Below are positions 36,009 through 43,779 of a stretch of 64,000 bases of DNA, piece by piece. Source of the DNA: Pseudocolwellia sp049933045. GTDB lineage: Bacteria; Pseudomonadota; Gammaproteobacteria; Enterobacterales; Alteromonadaceae. The stretch covers positions 124,001 through 188,000 of the forward strand of contig NZ_CP187926.1 of NCBI RefSeq assembly GCF_049933045.1, in the 5' to 3' direction. Position 1 is the first letter of the stretch, and every line of letters starts with the position of its first letter. The position numbers and the translations under genes were made by a program. The notes under the pieces were generated by a model. That model had not been told where the DNA came from. It made no database searches and was given only the letters and a program-made list of their open reading frames with translations.

Positions 36009-36752
36009 ATGAGTAATTTACCTACAGTCAGCGTCACGCTGGAACAGGCTAAATTGTTAGTTGAATATTTAGAATCAGATCAGCAAGAAAAAGCTGATGA
36101 GCTTATTGCCGAAATTCAAAGCCCAGTAAATATTGAGCTTTTTGCAGAAATAGGCAAGTTAACTCGTCAGTTGCATGACTCATTAAATAATTTCCATATA
36201 GATCCGCGTTTAAGTGATCTAGCGAATGCTGACATACCTGATGCTAAAGAGCGTTTAAATTACGTTATAGAACGTACTGAAGATGCTGCTAATAAAACAA
36301 TGGATGCCGTTGAAGCAATTTTTCCTGTTGTAGACTCGCTCCAAAAACAAGTTGAAACTGTTAATCCTCTATGGTCAAAATTGATGAATAATCAATTAGC
36401 TTTGCCTGAATTTAAAGCGCTCTGTATAGACATAGATAAATTATTAAAATCAACTGAACATGATACCGAAACTGTACGAACATTAATGACTGACGTTTTG
36501 ATGGCACAAGACTTTCAAGATTTAACAGGTCAAGTTATTCGTAAAGTTATTGAGTTAGTAAGAGAAGTTGAAGATAGCTTGATTGGAATGCTTACAGCAT
36601 TCGATATAACTTCAAATACAACTCAAACTAAAGCTAAACCTTCAGTAGGTGACAATTTAGTTGAAGGTCCGATTGTTAATAGTAAAGAACGTGATGATGT
36701 TGTTTCAGATCAAGATGATGTTGACGATCTTTTATCAAGTTTAGGGTTCTAG
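36009..36752 (+). CDS. cheZ: CheY-P phosphatase CheZ
   Basis: 247 residues from ATG 36009 (MSNLPTVSVTLEQAKLLVEYL), with GAGGA 8 bases upstream; ATG 36000 overlaps that site and is unlikely. Long helical hairpin, with the catalytic motif QDFQDLTGQVIRKVIELV holding Asp171 and Gln175. The C-terminal CheY-binding peptide (DVDDLLSSLGF) is present. CheZ removes phosphate from CheY. Confidence 0.95.
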   Translation: MSNLPTVSVTLEQAKLLVEYLESDQQEKADELIAEIQSPVNIELFAEIGKLTRQLHDSLNNFHIDPRLSDLANADIPDAKERLNYVIERTEDAANKTMDAVEAIFPVVDSLQKQVETVNPLWSKLMNNQLALPEFKALCIDIDKLLKSTEHDTETVRTLMTDVLMAQDFQDLTGQVIRKVIELVREVEDSLIGMLTAFDITSNTTQTKAKPSVGDNLVEGPIVNSKERDDVVSDQDDVDDLLSSLGF

Positions 36753-36762
36753 GAGTTATTTA

Positions 36763-38910
36763 ATGTCGTTTGAACAAGATGAAGAAATCTTACAAGATTT
36801 TTTAATTGAAGCAGGTGAAATTCTCGAAGCTTTATCTGAGCAATTAGTTGAGCTTGAAAATAATCCTGATGATGCCGATTTATTAAATGCCATATTCCGT
36901 GGCTTTCATACGGTAAAAGGTGGTGCTGGATTTTTAGCATTATCCGGACTTGTAGATGTTTGTCACGGCGCAGAAAACATATTCGATCTCCTAAGAACTA
37001 ACCAACGTTCTATCACGTCTGATTTAATGGACGTTATCCTGCAAGCAACCGACTCTATTAATGAAATGTTTGCTTTGGTACAAGCTGGCGAAGCACTTAT
37101 TCCTGCAGACGCTGACTTACTCTCTGAATTAGCACGTTTAAGCGTACCAGAATCTCAAGATGCACCTGCTCAACCTGAAGTTGTTGTACAAGCACAAGTT
37201 CAAGAAGAGCTAGCTGCAGACTCATCAGAAGAAATGACTGAAGATGAATTTGAAAGACTATTAGATGAATTACATGGCGGAGGAGCGGTTAAGTCTATTG
37301 CTCCCGTTAGTGCTCCAGCACCATCAGTACAATCAAACGACAGTAATGAAATTACAGATGATGAATTTGAATCGTTATTAGATGATTTACATGGACAAGG
37401 TTCTTTTTCGTCACCAAGCAAAGCTAAATCTGCAGCTGCTAAGCCAGTACAGAGTAGCCCAAGTAACTCAGATGAAATAAATGACGATGAATTCGAAAGC
37501 TTATTAGATGAGCTTCATGGCCAAGGTAAAGCGCCTCAAAATTCTATCGTTAAAGCTGCTCCTAAAGTTGAGCCAAAAGCGGCTGCAGCACCTAAACCAA
37601 TTCCTAAGCCAGCACCCGTTCCTAAGCCAGCTGCGCAACCTGTAGCTAAAGCTGTTCCAAAGCCTGCAGCTCCAGTAAAAGAAAAGAAAGCAACTCCAAC
37701 TCCTGTATCGCAAGCTGAAACTACAGTAAGAGTTGATACTAAACGCTTAGATCAAATTATGAACATGGTAGGTGAACTCGTACTTGTACGAAATCGTTTA
37801 ACAAGTTTAGGTGTTACTAAAGATGATGAAGATCTTACCAAAGCAGTTTCTAATCTTGATGCAGTAACTACTGATCTGCAAGGCGCGGTTATGAAAACGC
37901 GTATGCAACCTATTAAAAAGGTATTTGGTCGATTCCCTCGAGTTGTACGTGATTTAGCACGTAGCCTTAATAAAGAAATAAAGCTGATTCTAGAAGGTGA
38001 AGAAACCGATTTAGATAAAAATCTAGTTGAAGCGTTAGCCGATCCGTTAGTGCATTTAGTAAGAAACTCGGTAGACCATGGTATTGAAGACCCTGATTCT
38101 CGTGAAAGTAACGGCAAAGAGCGTGAAGGTACAATTATACTTTCAGCTTCACAAGAAGGTGATCACATTCTACTAACCATTCGTGATGATGGTGCGGGTA
38201 TGAATGCTGAAAAACTGAAAGAAATCGCAATAGAACGTGGTGTATTAGACGCTGATGCTGCTTCTCGCATGACAGATAATGAAGCATTTAATCTTATTTT
38301 TGCTCCAGGATTTTCAACTAAAACAGAAATCTCTGAAGTATCGGGTCGTGGAGTAGGGATGGATGTTGTTAAAACTAAAATCACTCAGCTTAACGGTACC
38401 GTAAACATAGATTCTGAATTAGGCATAGGTACAGTACTTGAGATTAAAGTACCACTTACTTTAGCTATTTTACCTACGTTAATGGTTATTATTGGCAAAC
38501 AAACTTTTGCTTTACCATTAGCAGCCGTAAATGAAATATTCCATCTAGACTTAACAAAAACTAACGTTGTTGATGGGCAATTAACGATTATTGTTAGAGA
38601 AAAAGCTATTCCATTATTCTATTTAGATCAATGGTTAGTCAGAAACCCAGTTAATGAAACAAAAGATGCAGGGCATGTTGTTATTGTTCAAGTAGGCGCT
38701 CAACAAGTAGGTTTTGTTGTTGATAACCTAATAGGTCAAGAAGAAGTTGTTATTAAACCGCTTGATCGACTTTTACATGGTACTCCAGGCATGGCAGGCG
38801 CAACAATTACAAGTGATGGTGGCATTGCATTAATTATTGATGTTCCTAATTTACTGAAGTACTACGCAAAAAAATCTAGCATTAATCATAATAAATTGCG
38901 TACAAGATAA
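36763..38910 (+). CDS. cheA: Chemotaxis histidine kinase CheA with three-repeat linker
   Basis: 715 residues. P1 domain with His49 (FRGFHTVKGGAGFL). No clear P2 domain; instead a linker with three copies of a DEFE-x-LLD-x-LHG-x-G motif (starting near residues 158, 197 and 239) and then a Pro/Ala/Lys-rich stretch to about 325. P3 dimer domain (DTKRLDQIMNMVGELVLVRNRL), P4 kinase (HLVRNSVDHGIEDP; DDGAGMN; GRGVGMDVVKTKI) and CheW-like P5 follow. CheA passes phosphate to CheY and CheB. In Vibrio, ParP contacts CheA through a linker element, and parP lies downstream here. Confidence 0.97.
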   Translation: MSFEQDEEILQDFLIEAGEILEALSEQLVELENNPDDADLLNAIFRGFHTVKGGAGFLALSGLVDVCHGAENIFDLLRTNQRSITSDLMDVILQATDSINEMFALVQAGEALIPADADLLSELARLSVPESQDAPAQPEVVVQAQVQEELAADSSEEMTEDEFERLLDELHGGGAVKSIAPVSAPAPSVQSNDSNEITDDEFESLLDDLHGQGSFSSPSKAKSAAAKPVQSSPSNSDEINDDEFESLLDELHGQGKAPQNSIVKAAPKVEPKAAAAPKPIPKPAPVPKPAAQPVAKAVPKPAAPVKEKKATPTPVSQAETTVRVDTKRLDQIMNMVGELVLVRNRLTSLGVTKDDEDLTKAVSNLDAVTTDLQGAVMKTRMQPIKKVFGRFPRVVRDLARSLNKEIKLILEGEETDLDKNLVEALADPLVHLVRNSVDHGIEDPDSRESNGKEREGTIILSASQEGDHILLTIRDDGAGMNAEKLKEIAIERGVLDADAASRMTDNEAFNLIFAPGFSTKTEISEVSGRGVGMDVVKTKITQLNGTVNIDSELGIGTVLEIKVPLTLAILPTLMVIIGKQTFALPLAAVNEIFHLDLTKTNVVDGQLTIIVREKAIPLFYLDQWLVRNPVNETKDAGHVVIVQVGAQQVGFVVDNLIGQEEVVIKPLDRLLHGTPGMAGATITSDGGIALIIDVPNLLKYYAKKSSINHNKLRTR

Positions 38911-38921
38911 AGAGAGAATTA

Positions 38922-40007
38922 ATGCCATATAAGGTGTTGGTAGTTGATGATTCAAGTTTTTTTAGACGTCGTGTAACCGATATTTTAAATGCTGATCCTG
39001 AGCTAAATGTTATTGATGTAGCTGTAAATGGTATTGAAGCGGTAGAAAAAGCTAAATTACTTAAGCCTGATGTTATTACCATGGACATAGAAATGCCTCA
39101 ATTAAATGGCATTGACGCGGTAAAACAGATAATGAAATATGCGCCAACATCTATCATTATGTTTTCTTCTCTAACTCATGCTGGTGCACAAAAAACGTTA
39201 GAAGCCTTAGATGCTGGAGCATTAGACTTCTTACCTAAAAAGTTTACCGAAATAGCATCAGACGCATCTGATGCAGGTAGTTTACTTCGTCAAAGAGTTA
39301 TAACGTTAGCGCGTAAAAAACCTCGATTAAGAAGTCGGGTTATTGAACGTGAACGTCCAGTTAAGCCTACTCTGATCAAAAGAGAAGTAACGCCAAGTTT
39401 TCAACCACAAAGAACCATCATAAGAAGATCAAATAAAGATTACAAAATTCTAACCATAGGTACCTCTACTGGCGGACCTGTGGCATTACAAAAAGTATTA
39501 ACTAAACTGCCTAAAACTTTTCCATTACCCATTCTTATTGTGCAACATATGCCTGCATCATTTACAAAAGCATTCGCTAATAGATTAAATAATCTTTGTG
39601 AAATATCAGTAAAAGAAGCTGAAAATGGTGATGAAATAAAACCAGGTTGTGCTTATGTAGCGCCTGGTGGTAAACAAATGATTTTAGGAAGTAATAATAA
39701 GTTAAAGATTATTGAAGACAACACAGATCGAATTTCATTTAAGCCAAGTGTTGATATTACTTTTGGATCAGCCGCTAAGATTTTTAATAATAATGTTCTC
39801 GCTATTATATTAACGGGAATGGGCTCTGATGGCAGGGAAGGTTGTCGTTTATTAAAAGATAAAGGGGCAACTATTTGGGCACAAGATGAAGACTCAAGTG
39901 TTGTGTATGGTATGCCGCAATCTGTAGTTAATGCAGGTTTATCACATCAATCTTTACCTTTAGATGACATAGCGTCTTCAATTTTAAAAGAACTGAACTT
40001 AAATTAA
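38922..40007 (+). CDS. cheB: Chemotaxis methylesterase CheB
   Basis: 361 residues. Receiver domain with Asp55 (VITMDIEMPQLNG). A long basic linker (about 125-170; RKKPRLRSRVIERERPVKPT) leads to the methylesterase domain with the Ser (GTSTGGPVAL), His (VQHMPASFTKAFANRLN) and Asp (LTGMGSDGREG) triad. CheB deamidates and demethylates chemoreceptors. No cheR is seen in the window. Confidence 0.96.
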   Translation: MPYKVLVVDDSSFFRRRVTDILNADPELNVIDVAVNGIEAVEKAKLLKPDVITMDIEMPQLNGIDAVKQIMKYAPTSIIMFSSLTHAGAQKTLEALDAGALDFLPKKFTEIASDASDAGSLLRQRVITLARKKPRLRSRVIERERPVKPTLIKREVTPSFQPQRTIIRRSNKDYKILTIGTSTGGPVALQKVLTKLPKTFPLPILIVQHMPASFTKAFANRLNNLCEISVKEAENGDEIKPGCAYVAPGGKQMILGSNNKLKIIEDNTDRISFKPSVDITFGSAAKIFNNNVLAIILTGMGSDGREGCRLLKDKGATIWAQDEDSSVVYGMPQSVVNAGLSHQSLPLDDIASSILKELNLN

Positions 40008-40021
40008 ATCATAAAAAACGT

Positions 40022-40054
40022 AAAAATACGCTAGCATTAAATAGCAGTGTTTTT
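40022..40054 (+). terminator. Possible terminator after cheB
   Basis: AAAAATACGCTA (40022-40033) can pair with TAGCAGTGTTTTT (about 40042-40054) with one bulged A and one G-U pair, ending in a T-run. It could weaken read-through into parC, which starts 39 bases on. Confidence 0.45.
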
Positions 40055-40092
40055 ACATCAATAACTAATTTTACAGTTTATAAGGTATTTCA

Positions 40093-40866
40093 TTGGTAGT
40101 TTGGACGATTGCAAATCAAAAAGGCGGTGTTGGTAAAACAACCACCACGATAACCCTTGGAGGCATATTAGCTGACCAAGGTTTTCGTGTATTGCTTGTT
40201 GATACCGATCCTCATGCATCATTAAGCTATTACTTTGGTATTGAATCTGAAGAACTTGATTTAAGCATCTATAATTTATTTATGGAAACCTCTACCAAAG
40301 AACAAATACTTCAAAGCCTATGCCCAACTAAATACAGTCATATTGATATTCTTCCTGCGACTATGGGCTTGGCAACATTAGACCGAGCTTTAGGTAATAA
40401 GGGTGGAATGGGCTTAGTGCTTAAAAAAGCACTGAAGCTATTAGCAGACGAATACGATTATGTATTAATAGATTGTCCACCTGTTTTAGGTGTACTTATG
40501 GTTAACGCATTAGCGGCATCTGATCGAATTATTGTACCCGTACAAACAGAGTTTTTAGCATTGAAAGGTTTAGAACGTATGGTTAACACCTTAGATATAA
40601 TGCAAGGTGAGCAAGCTGAACCGTTTAAATATACGATAGTGCCAACCATGTTTGACAAGCGTACTAAAGCGTCTTTAATTACTTATCGAAAGCTACAAGA
40701 TGTATATTTTGGCAATGTTTGGTCAGGTGTTATTCCAATAGATACTAACTTTAGAAATGCTAGCCAAGCACAAAAGCTTCCTTCAGATTTTTTACGTAGC
40801 TCTAGAGGTGTAGTGGCTTATAAAAAGCTTCTACATTCTTTAATAAATGCACAACAAACGAGTTGA
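40093..40866 (+). CDS. parC: Chemotaxis-array partition ATPase ParC (ParA family)
   Basis: 257 residues from TTG 40093 (MVVWTIANQKGGVGKTTTT), with AAGG 7 bases upstream. Deviant Walker A at 10-16, VDTDPHASLSYYFG, and VLIDCPPVLGVLMVNALAASD are ParA/Soj features. In Vibrio the orthologue ParC, coded between cheB and cheW, brings chemotaxis arrays to the pole with ParP. It is unrelated to topoisomerase ParC. It overlaps the longest parP frame. Confidence 0.88.
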   Translation: MVVWTIANQKGGVGKTTTTITLGGILADQGFRVLLVDTDPHASLSYYFGIESEELDLSIYNLFMETSTKEQILQSLCPTKYSHIDILPATMGLATLDRALGNKGGMGLVLKKALKLLADEYDYVLIDCPPVLGVLMVNALAASDRIIVPVQTEFLALKGLERMVNTLDIMQGEQAEPFKYTIVPTMFDKRTKASLITYRKLQDVYFGNVWSGVIPIDTNFRNASQAQKLPSDFLRSSRGVVAYKKLLHSLINAQQTS

Positions 40867-40873
40867 TAAGTTA

Positions 40874-41671
40874 ATGGATAAACCGCTTGCTGCTAGCAAA
40901 ACCTTGATGAAAAGTTACTTATCAGAGCTTCTAACTGAAGAGACTTTCGAACAAATAGAAGAACAAAAAGCAGAAGAAACTGAAAAGCTAAATAAACTTC
41001 TACAATCGGTTAGCGTTACTGAAGAAAATACGAATGTTGAACCAGAAACTATAGTTTCAACTAAATCAGCCGATATCAAATTACCAGAAGTTATAACTGA
41101 AACCCAATTAAAAGCTAAAGCGCCAATACAAACAGCAACAGTAGAGCCTACAGTTCCTAAAATAGAATCGGCAACTAAGCTTAAAACCGAAAAAGTAACC
41201 AAAAGTAATACAGCTGAATACCGTAAAGGTAGCTTTCAAGCCATGTTTTTTGATGTTGCAGGACTTACCATTGCAGTACCTTTGGTTGAGCTAGGTGGTA
41301 TTCATAACTTTACCAAAGCTACGCCTTTAATGGGAAAACCAGATTGGTTTGATGGCGTTATGTTACACCGAGATGAAAAAATTAATGTTGTCGATACAGC
41401 ACTTTGGGTAATGCCAGAGAAATATAATGATGAATTGAAAGAATCTCTAAATTATCAATTTGTTATCATGTTAAGTAATAGCAATTGGGGTTTGCAAGCT
41501 GAAACACTAGTAGACACGGTTACTTTGCAACCTGAAGATGTAAAATGGATTGAAGCAACCTCGAAACGTCCGTGGTTAGCGGGTTTAGTTAAAGATAGAA
41601 TGTGTGCACTTTTAGATGTTGAAGCCTTAATCGAATTATTAAATAACGGCATTAATGTACAGCAAGTATAG
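40874..41671 (+). CDS. parP: CheW-domain array-anchoring protein ParP
   Basis: 265 residues from ATG 40874 (MDKPLAASKTLMKSYLSELL); ATG 40847 is also in frame and would overlap parC. The N-terminal 125 residues are charged and low in complexity. The C-terminal half is a CheW-like domain (MFFDVAGLTIAVPLVELGGIHNF, then KINVVDTALWVMPEKY and WLAGLVKDRMCALLDVEALIELL). In Vibrio ParP uses this domain to hold CheA in polar arrays and binds ParC. The gene order parC-parP-cheW is the same. Confidence 0.88.
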   Translation: MDKPLAASKTLMKSYLSELLTEETFEQIEEQKAEETEKLNKLLQSVSVTEENTNVEPETIVSTKSADIKLPEVITETQLKAKAPIQTATVEPTVPKIESATKLKTEKVTKSNTAEYRKGSFQAMFFDVAGLTIAVPLVELGGIHNFTKATPLMGKPDWFDGVMLHRDEKINVVDTALWVMPEKYNDELKESLNYQFVIMLSNSNWGLQAETLVDTVTLQPEDVKWIEATSKRPWLAGLVKDRMCALLDVEALIELLNNGINVQQV

Positions 41672-41725
41672 AAGTTGTTTTTACCTTTTATAAAGTAGTA
41701 AATATTTAGAATTGAGGAATATTAG

Positions 41726-42220
41726 ATGTCTAAAGAATTAACAAATGAAACATCTGCTAAAAACGATAAAGATGAAGTTCTCCAATGGGTTACATTTAAG
41801 TTAGACTCGGAAAAATACGGCATCAACGTGATGCAAGTACAAGAGGTTTTACGCTACAGTGAAATTGCACCTGTGCCTGGAGCGCCTTTATATGTTTTAG
41901 GTATTATTAACTTACGTGGCAATGTTGTTACCGTGATAGATACGCGATCTCGCTTTGGTTTAGAATCAAGTGAAGTTACGGATAATACGCGTGTTGTGAT
42001 TATTGAATCAGACAAACAAGTTATCGGTATTTTAGTGGATAGTGCAGCTGAAGTTGTATATTTAAGAGCCTCAGAAATTGATGTAGCTCCTAATGTTGGT
42101 AACGACGAAAGTGCTAAATTTATTCAGGGTGTAACGAATAGAGATGGTGAATTACTTATTTTAGTTGACCTTAATAAGTTACTTTCAGACGATGAATGGG
42201 ATGAAGTTAAGCAATTTTAA
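41726..42220 (+). CDS. cheW: Chemotaxis coupling protein CheW
   Basis: 164 residues, one CheW domain (QWVTFKLDSEKYGINVMQVQEVLRYSEIAPVPGAPLYVLGIINLRGNVVTVIDTRSRFGL). CheW links chemoreceptors to CheA in the array. TGAGGAA lies upstream of ATG 41726. Normal size. Confidence 0.96.
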   Translation: MSKELTNETSAKNDKDEVLQWVTFKLDSEKYGINVMQVQEVLRYSEIAPVPGAPLYVLGIINLRGNVVTVIDTRSRFGLESSEVTDNTRVVIIESDKQVIGILVDSAAEVVYLRASEIDVAPNVGNDESAKFIQGVTNRDGELLILVDLNKLLSDDEWDEVKQF

Positions 42221-42237
42221 TTGCTTAATAATAAACC

Positions 42238-42693
42238 ATGTTTAATTCACCCGAATTTCTAATCCTCGCAATTGTAATAACACTACTATTCCTTGTGATC
42301 ATAGTGCTGTTTAATTCAGTACGTTCATTATCAAAAAAAGTTCGCTTAACAGAAACCAATATGGCTTCTGGCGAACTTTTTGTTAATCAGTTACAAACCT
42401 TATTTCTTACCTTAGATAAATCTTTAAAAGAATTAAACAGCCAACATGTGGTTGAAAGTACTGAATTGAATCAAGTAACAAAGCAACTTGAGCACAGAAT
42501 CAAAAATATTCAAGAAGACATTGCTAAACTACAACAAACCCAATCACAACAACCTGAAGACAAATTGTATAGCCGAGCATTTAAGATGGTTGAGCTAGGT
42601 GCCGATGCGGAAGAACTTGTTAGAGAGTGCGATATACCGAGAGCAGAAGCCGAAATGTTGATATCAATTCATCAAAAACAAAGTACGTTGTAA
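42238..42693 (+). CDS. DUF2802 family membrane protein next to cheW
   Basis: 151 residues. One N-terminal membrane segment (about 7-28; FLILAIVITLLFLVIIVLFNSV), a coiled coil (about 35-105), then a short helical C-terminal module (YSRAFKMVELGADAEELVRECDIPRAEAEMLISIHQ) resembling DUF2802. The tail looks like a small DNA-binding-type helix pair, but that is only by eye. The family is found beside cheW in many polar-flagellated Gammaproteobacteria. No function can be given. 17 bases separate it from cheW, so they are probably co-transcribed. Confidence 0.75.
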   Translation: MFNSPEFLILAIVITLLFLVIIVLFNSVRSLSKKVRLTETNMASGELFVNQLQTLFLTLDKSLKELNSQHVVESTELNQVTKQLEHRIKNIQEDIAKLQQTQSQQPEDKLYSRAFKMVELGADAEELVRECDIPRAEAEMLISIHQKQSTL

Positions 42694-42767
42694 TTGTTTT
42701 ATTGCTCACTTTTACATTATTTAACAATTTCATATCAAAATTATTTATTATTTTTAAATACCTGTTG

Positions 42768-42776
42768 TGCTAAAAT
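42768..42776 (+). promoter_or_regulatory. Possible extended -10 promoter of mlaA
   Basis: TGCTAAAAT has the extended -10 form TG-N-TAAAAT, 70 bases before mlaA. The -35 region is only T-rich. A small hairpin (GCGATAT / ATATCGC, 42780-42797) follows in the leader. Confidence 0.4.
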
Positions 42777-42845
42777 CCCGCGATATATAAATATCGCTTT
42801 ATAAAGTGTTATAAAACCTTTAATTTCTGGAACAGTGAACGTCTT

Positions 42846-43607
42846 ATGGTTAGTTTATTAAAAACATCCTCATTAATTTTAGTTATGCTCTGTACGCTAT
42901 TCATTTCAGGTTGTTCCTCAACACCTTCAAACCATAGTGATTCTAAAGATCCACTTGAGTCTATTAATAGACCGTTTTGGACGTTTACTTGGGATTACGC
43001 TGATAAGTATGTAGCTAGACCTGCATCTTCAGCGTATGCGGAATATGTACCAACAGGCTTACGTTCTGGTGTTTACAACATGGCGATGAACCTAAATGAA
43101 CCTTCAGCAATCATCAATAATTTACTACAAGCTAAATTTGTTGATGCGGCTGAAAGTACAGGACGATTCTTGCTCAACTCAACTATCGGTTTATTAGGTT
43201 TTTTTGATCCCGCTAGCGACTTTGGTTGGGGCAGAAAACAAGAAGAGTTTGGTGAAGTACTCGGAACTTATGGTGTAGGCGATGGTCCTTATATCGTTAT
43301 TCCAGGCTTAGGTCCTTCGTCAGTAAGAGAAGAGGTGGGTGATTATGTTGATAAATATTACTGGCCATTAGCTGTATTAGATTTTTGGCCAAACGTTGTT
43401 AGAGTTGCAGTGGTAGGACTGGAGCAAAGAGCGGCATTATCTCAACAAGAAAAACTTATTGACGAATCTATCGACTCATATGAGTTTGTTAAGAATGCAT
43501 ACTTCCAAAACATGAACTTCAAAGTTTATGATGGTAATCCACCTATTGAAGTAAATGCAGAAGATGAAGCAGCTCTTGAAGCATTTCTCGATGAAATCGA
43601 CGAATAA
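42846..43607 (+). CDS. mlaA: MlaA (VacJ) family outer-membrane lipoprotein
   Basis: 253 residues. Lipoprotein signal with lipobox FISGC (Cys23). Family sequence: DPLESINRPFWTFTWDYADKYVARPAS, NLNEPSAIINNLLQAKFVDAAESTGRFLLNSTIGLLGFFDPASDFGW and YGVGDGPYIVIPGLGPSSVREEVGDYVD. MlaA removes stray phospholipids from the outer leaflet and hands them to MlaC, keeping outer-membrane asymmetry. No other mla genes are present here. Acidic tail (EDEAALEAFLDEIDE). It appears to be a single gene. Confidence 0.93.
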   Translation: MVSLLKTSSLILVMLCTLFISGCSSTPSNHSDSKDPLESINRPFWTFTWDYADKYVARPASSAYAEYVPTGLRSGVYNMAMNLNEPSAIINNLLQAKFVDAAESTGRFLLNSTIGLLGFFDPASDFGWGRKQEEFGEVLGTYGVGDGPYIVIPGLGPSSVREEVGDYVDKYYWPLAVLDFWPNVVRVAVVGLEQRAALSQQEKLIDESIDSYEFVKNAYFQNMNFKVYDGNPPIEVNAEDEAALEAFLDEIDE

Positions 43608-43717
43608 CGTTTAACTTCAATACACAAATTCTATCAATTAAATACAGGTATTAAGCAGTAAAGCATTAAATCGATACTTTATGGTGAGCTGCTAAAATGC
43701 TAGAATTCAGCATCAAA

Positions 43718-43745
43718 GGATTGTAACTAAACAAAGTTACAATCC
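43718..43745. repeat. Perfect 10-bp hairpin upstream of the SLBB export gene
   Basis: GGATTGTAAC (43718-43727) and GTTACAATCC (43736-43745) are perfect arms with an 8-base loop. No T-run follows, so it is not a standard terminator. It lies 34 bases before ATG 43780, within the leader. Confidence 0.6.
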
Positions 43746-43779
43746 CTAAAAAACATTAATACACTAGGATTGGCTTTTA

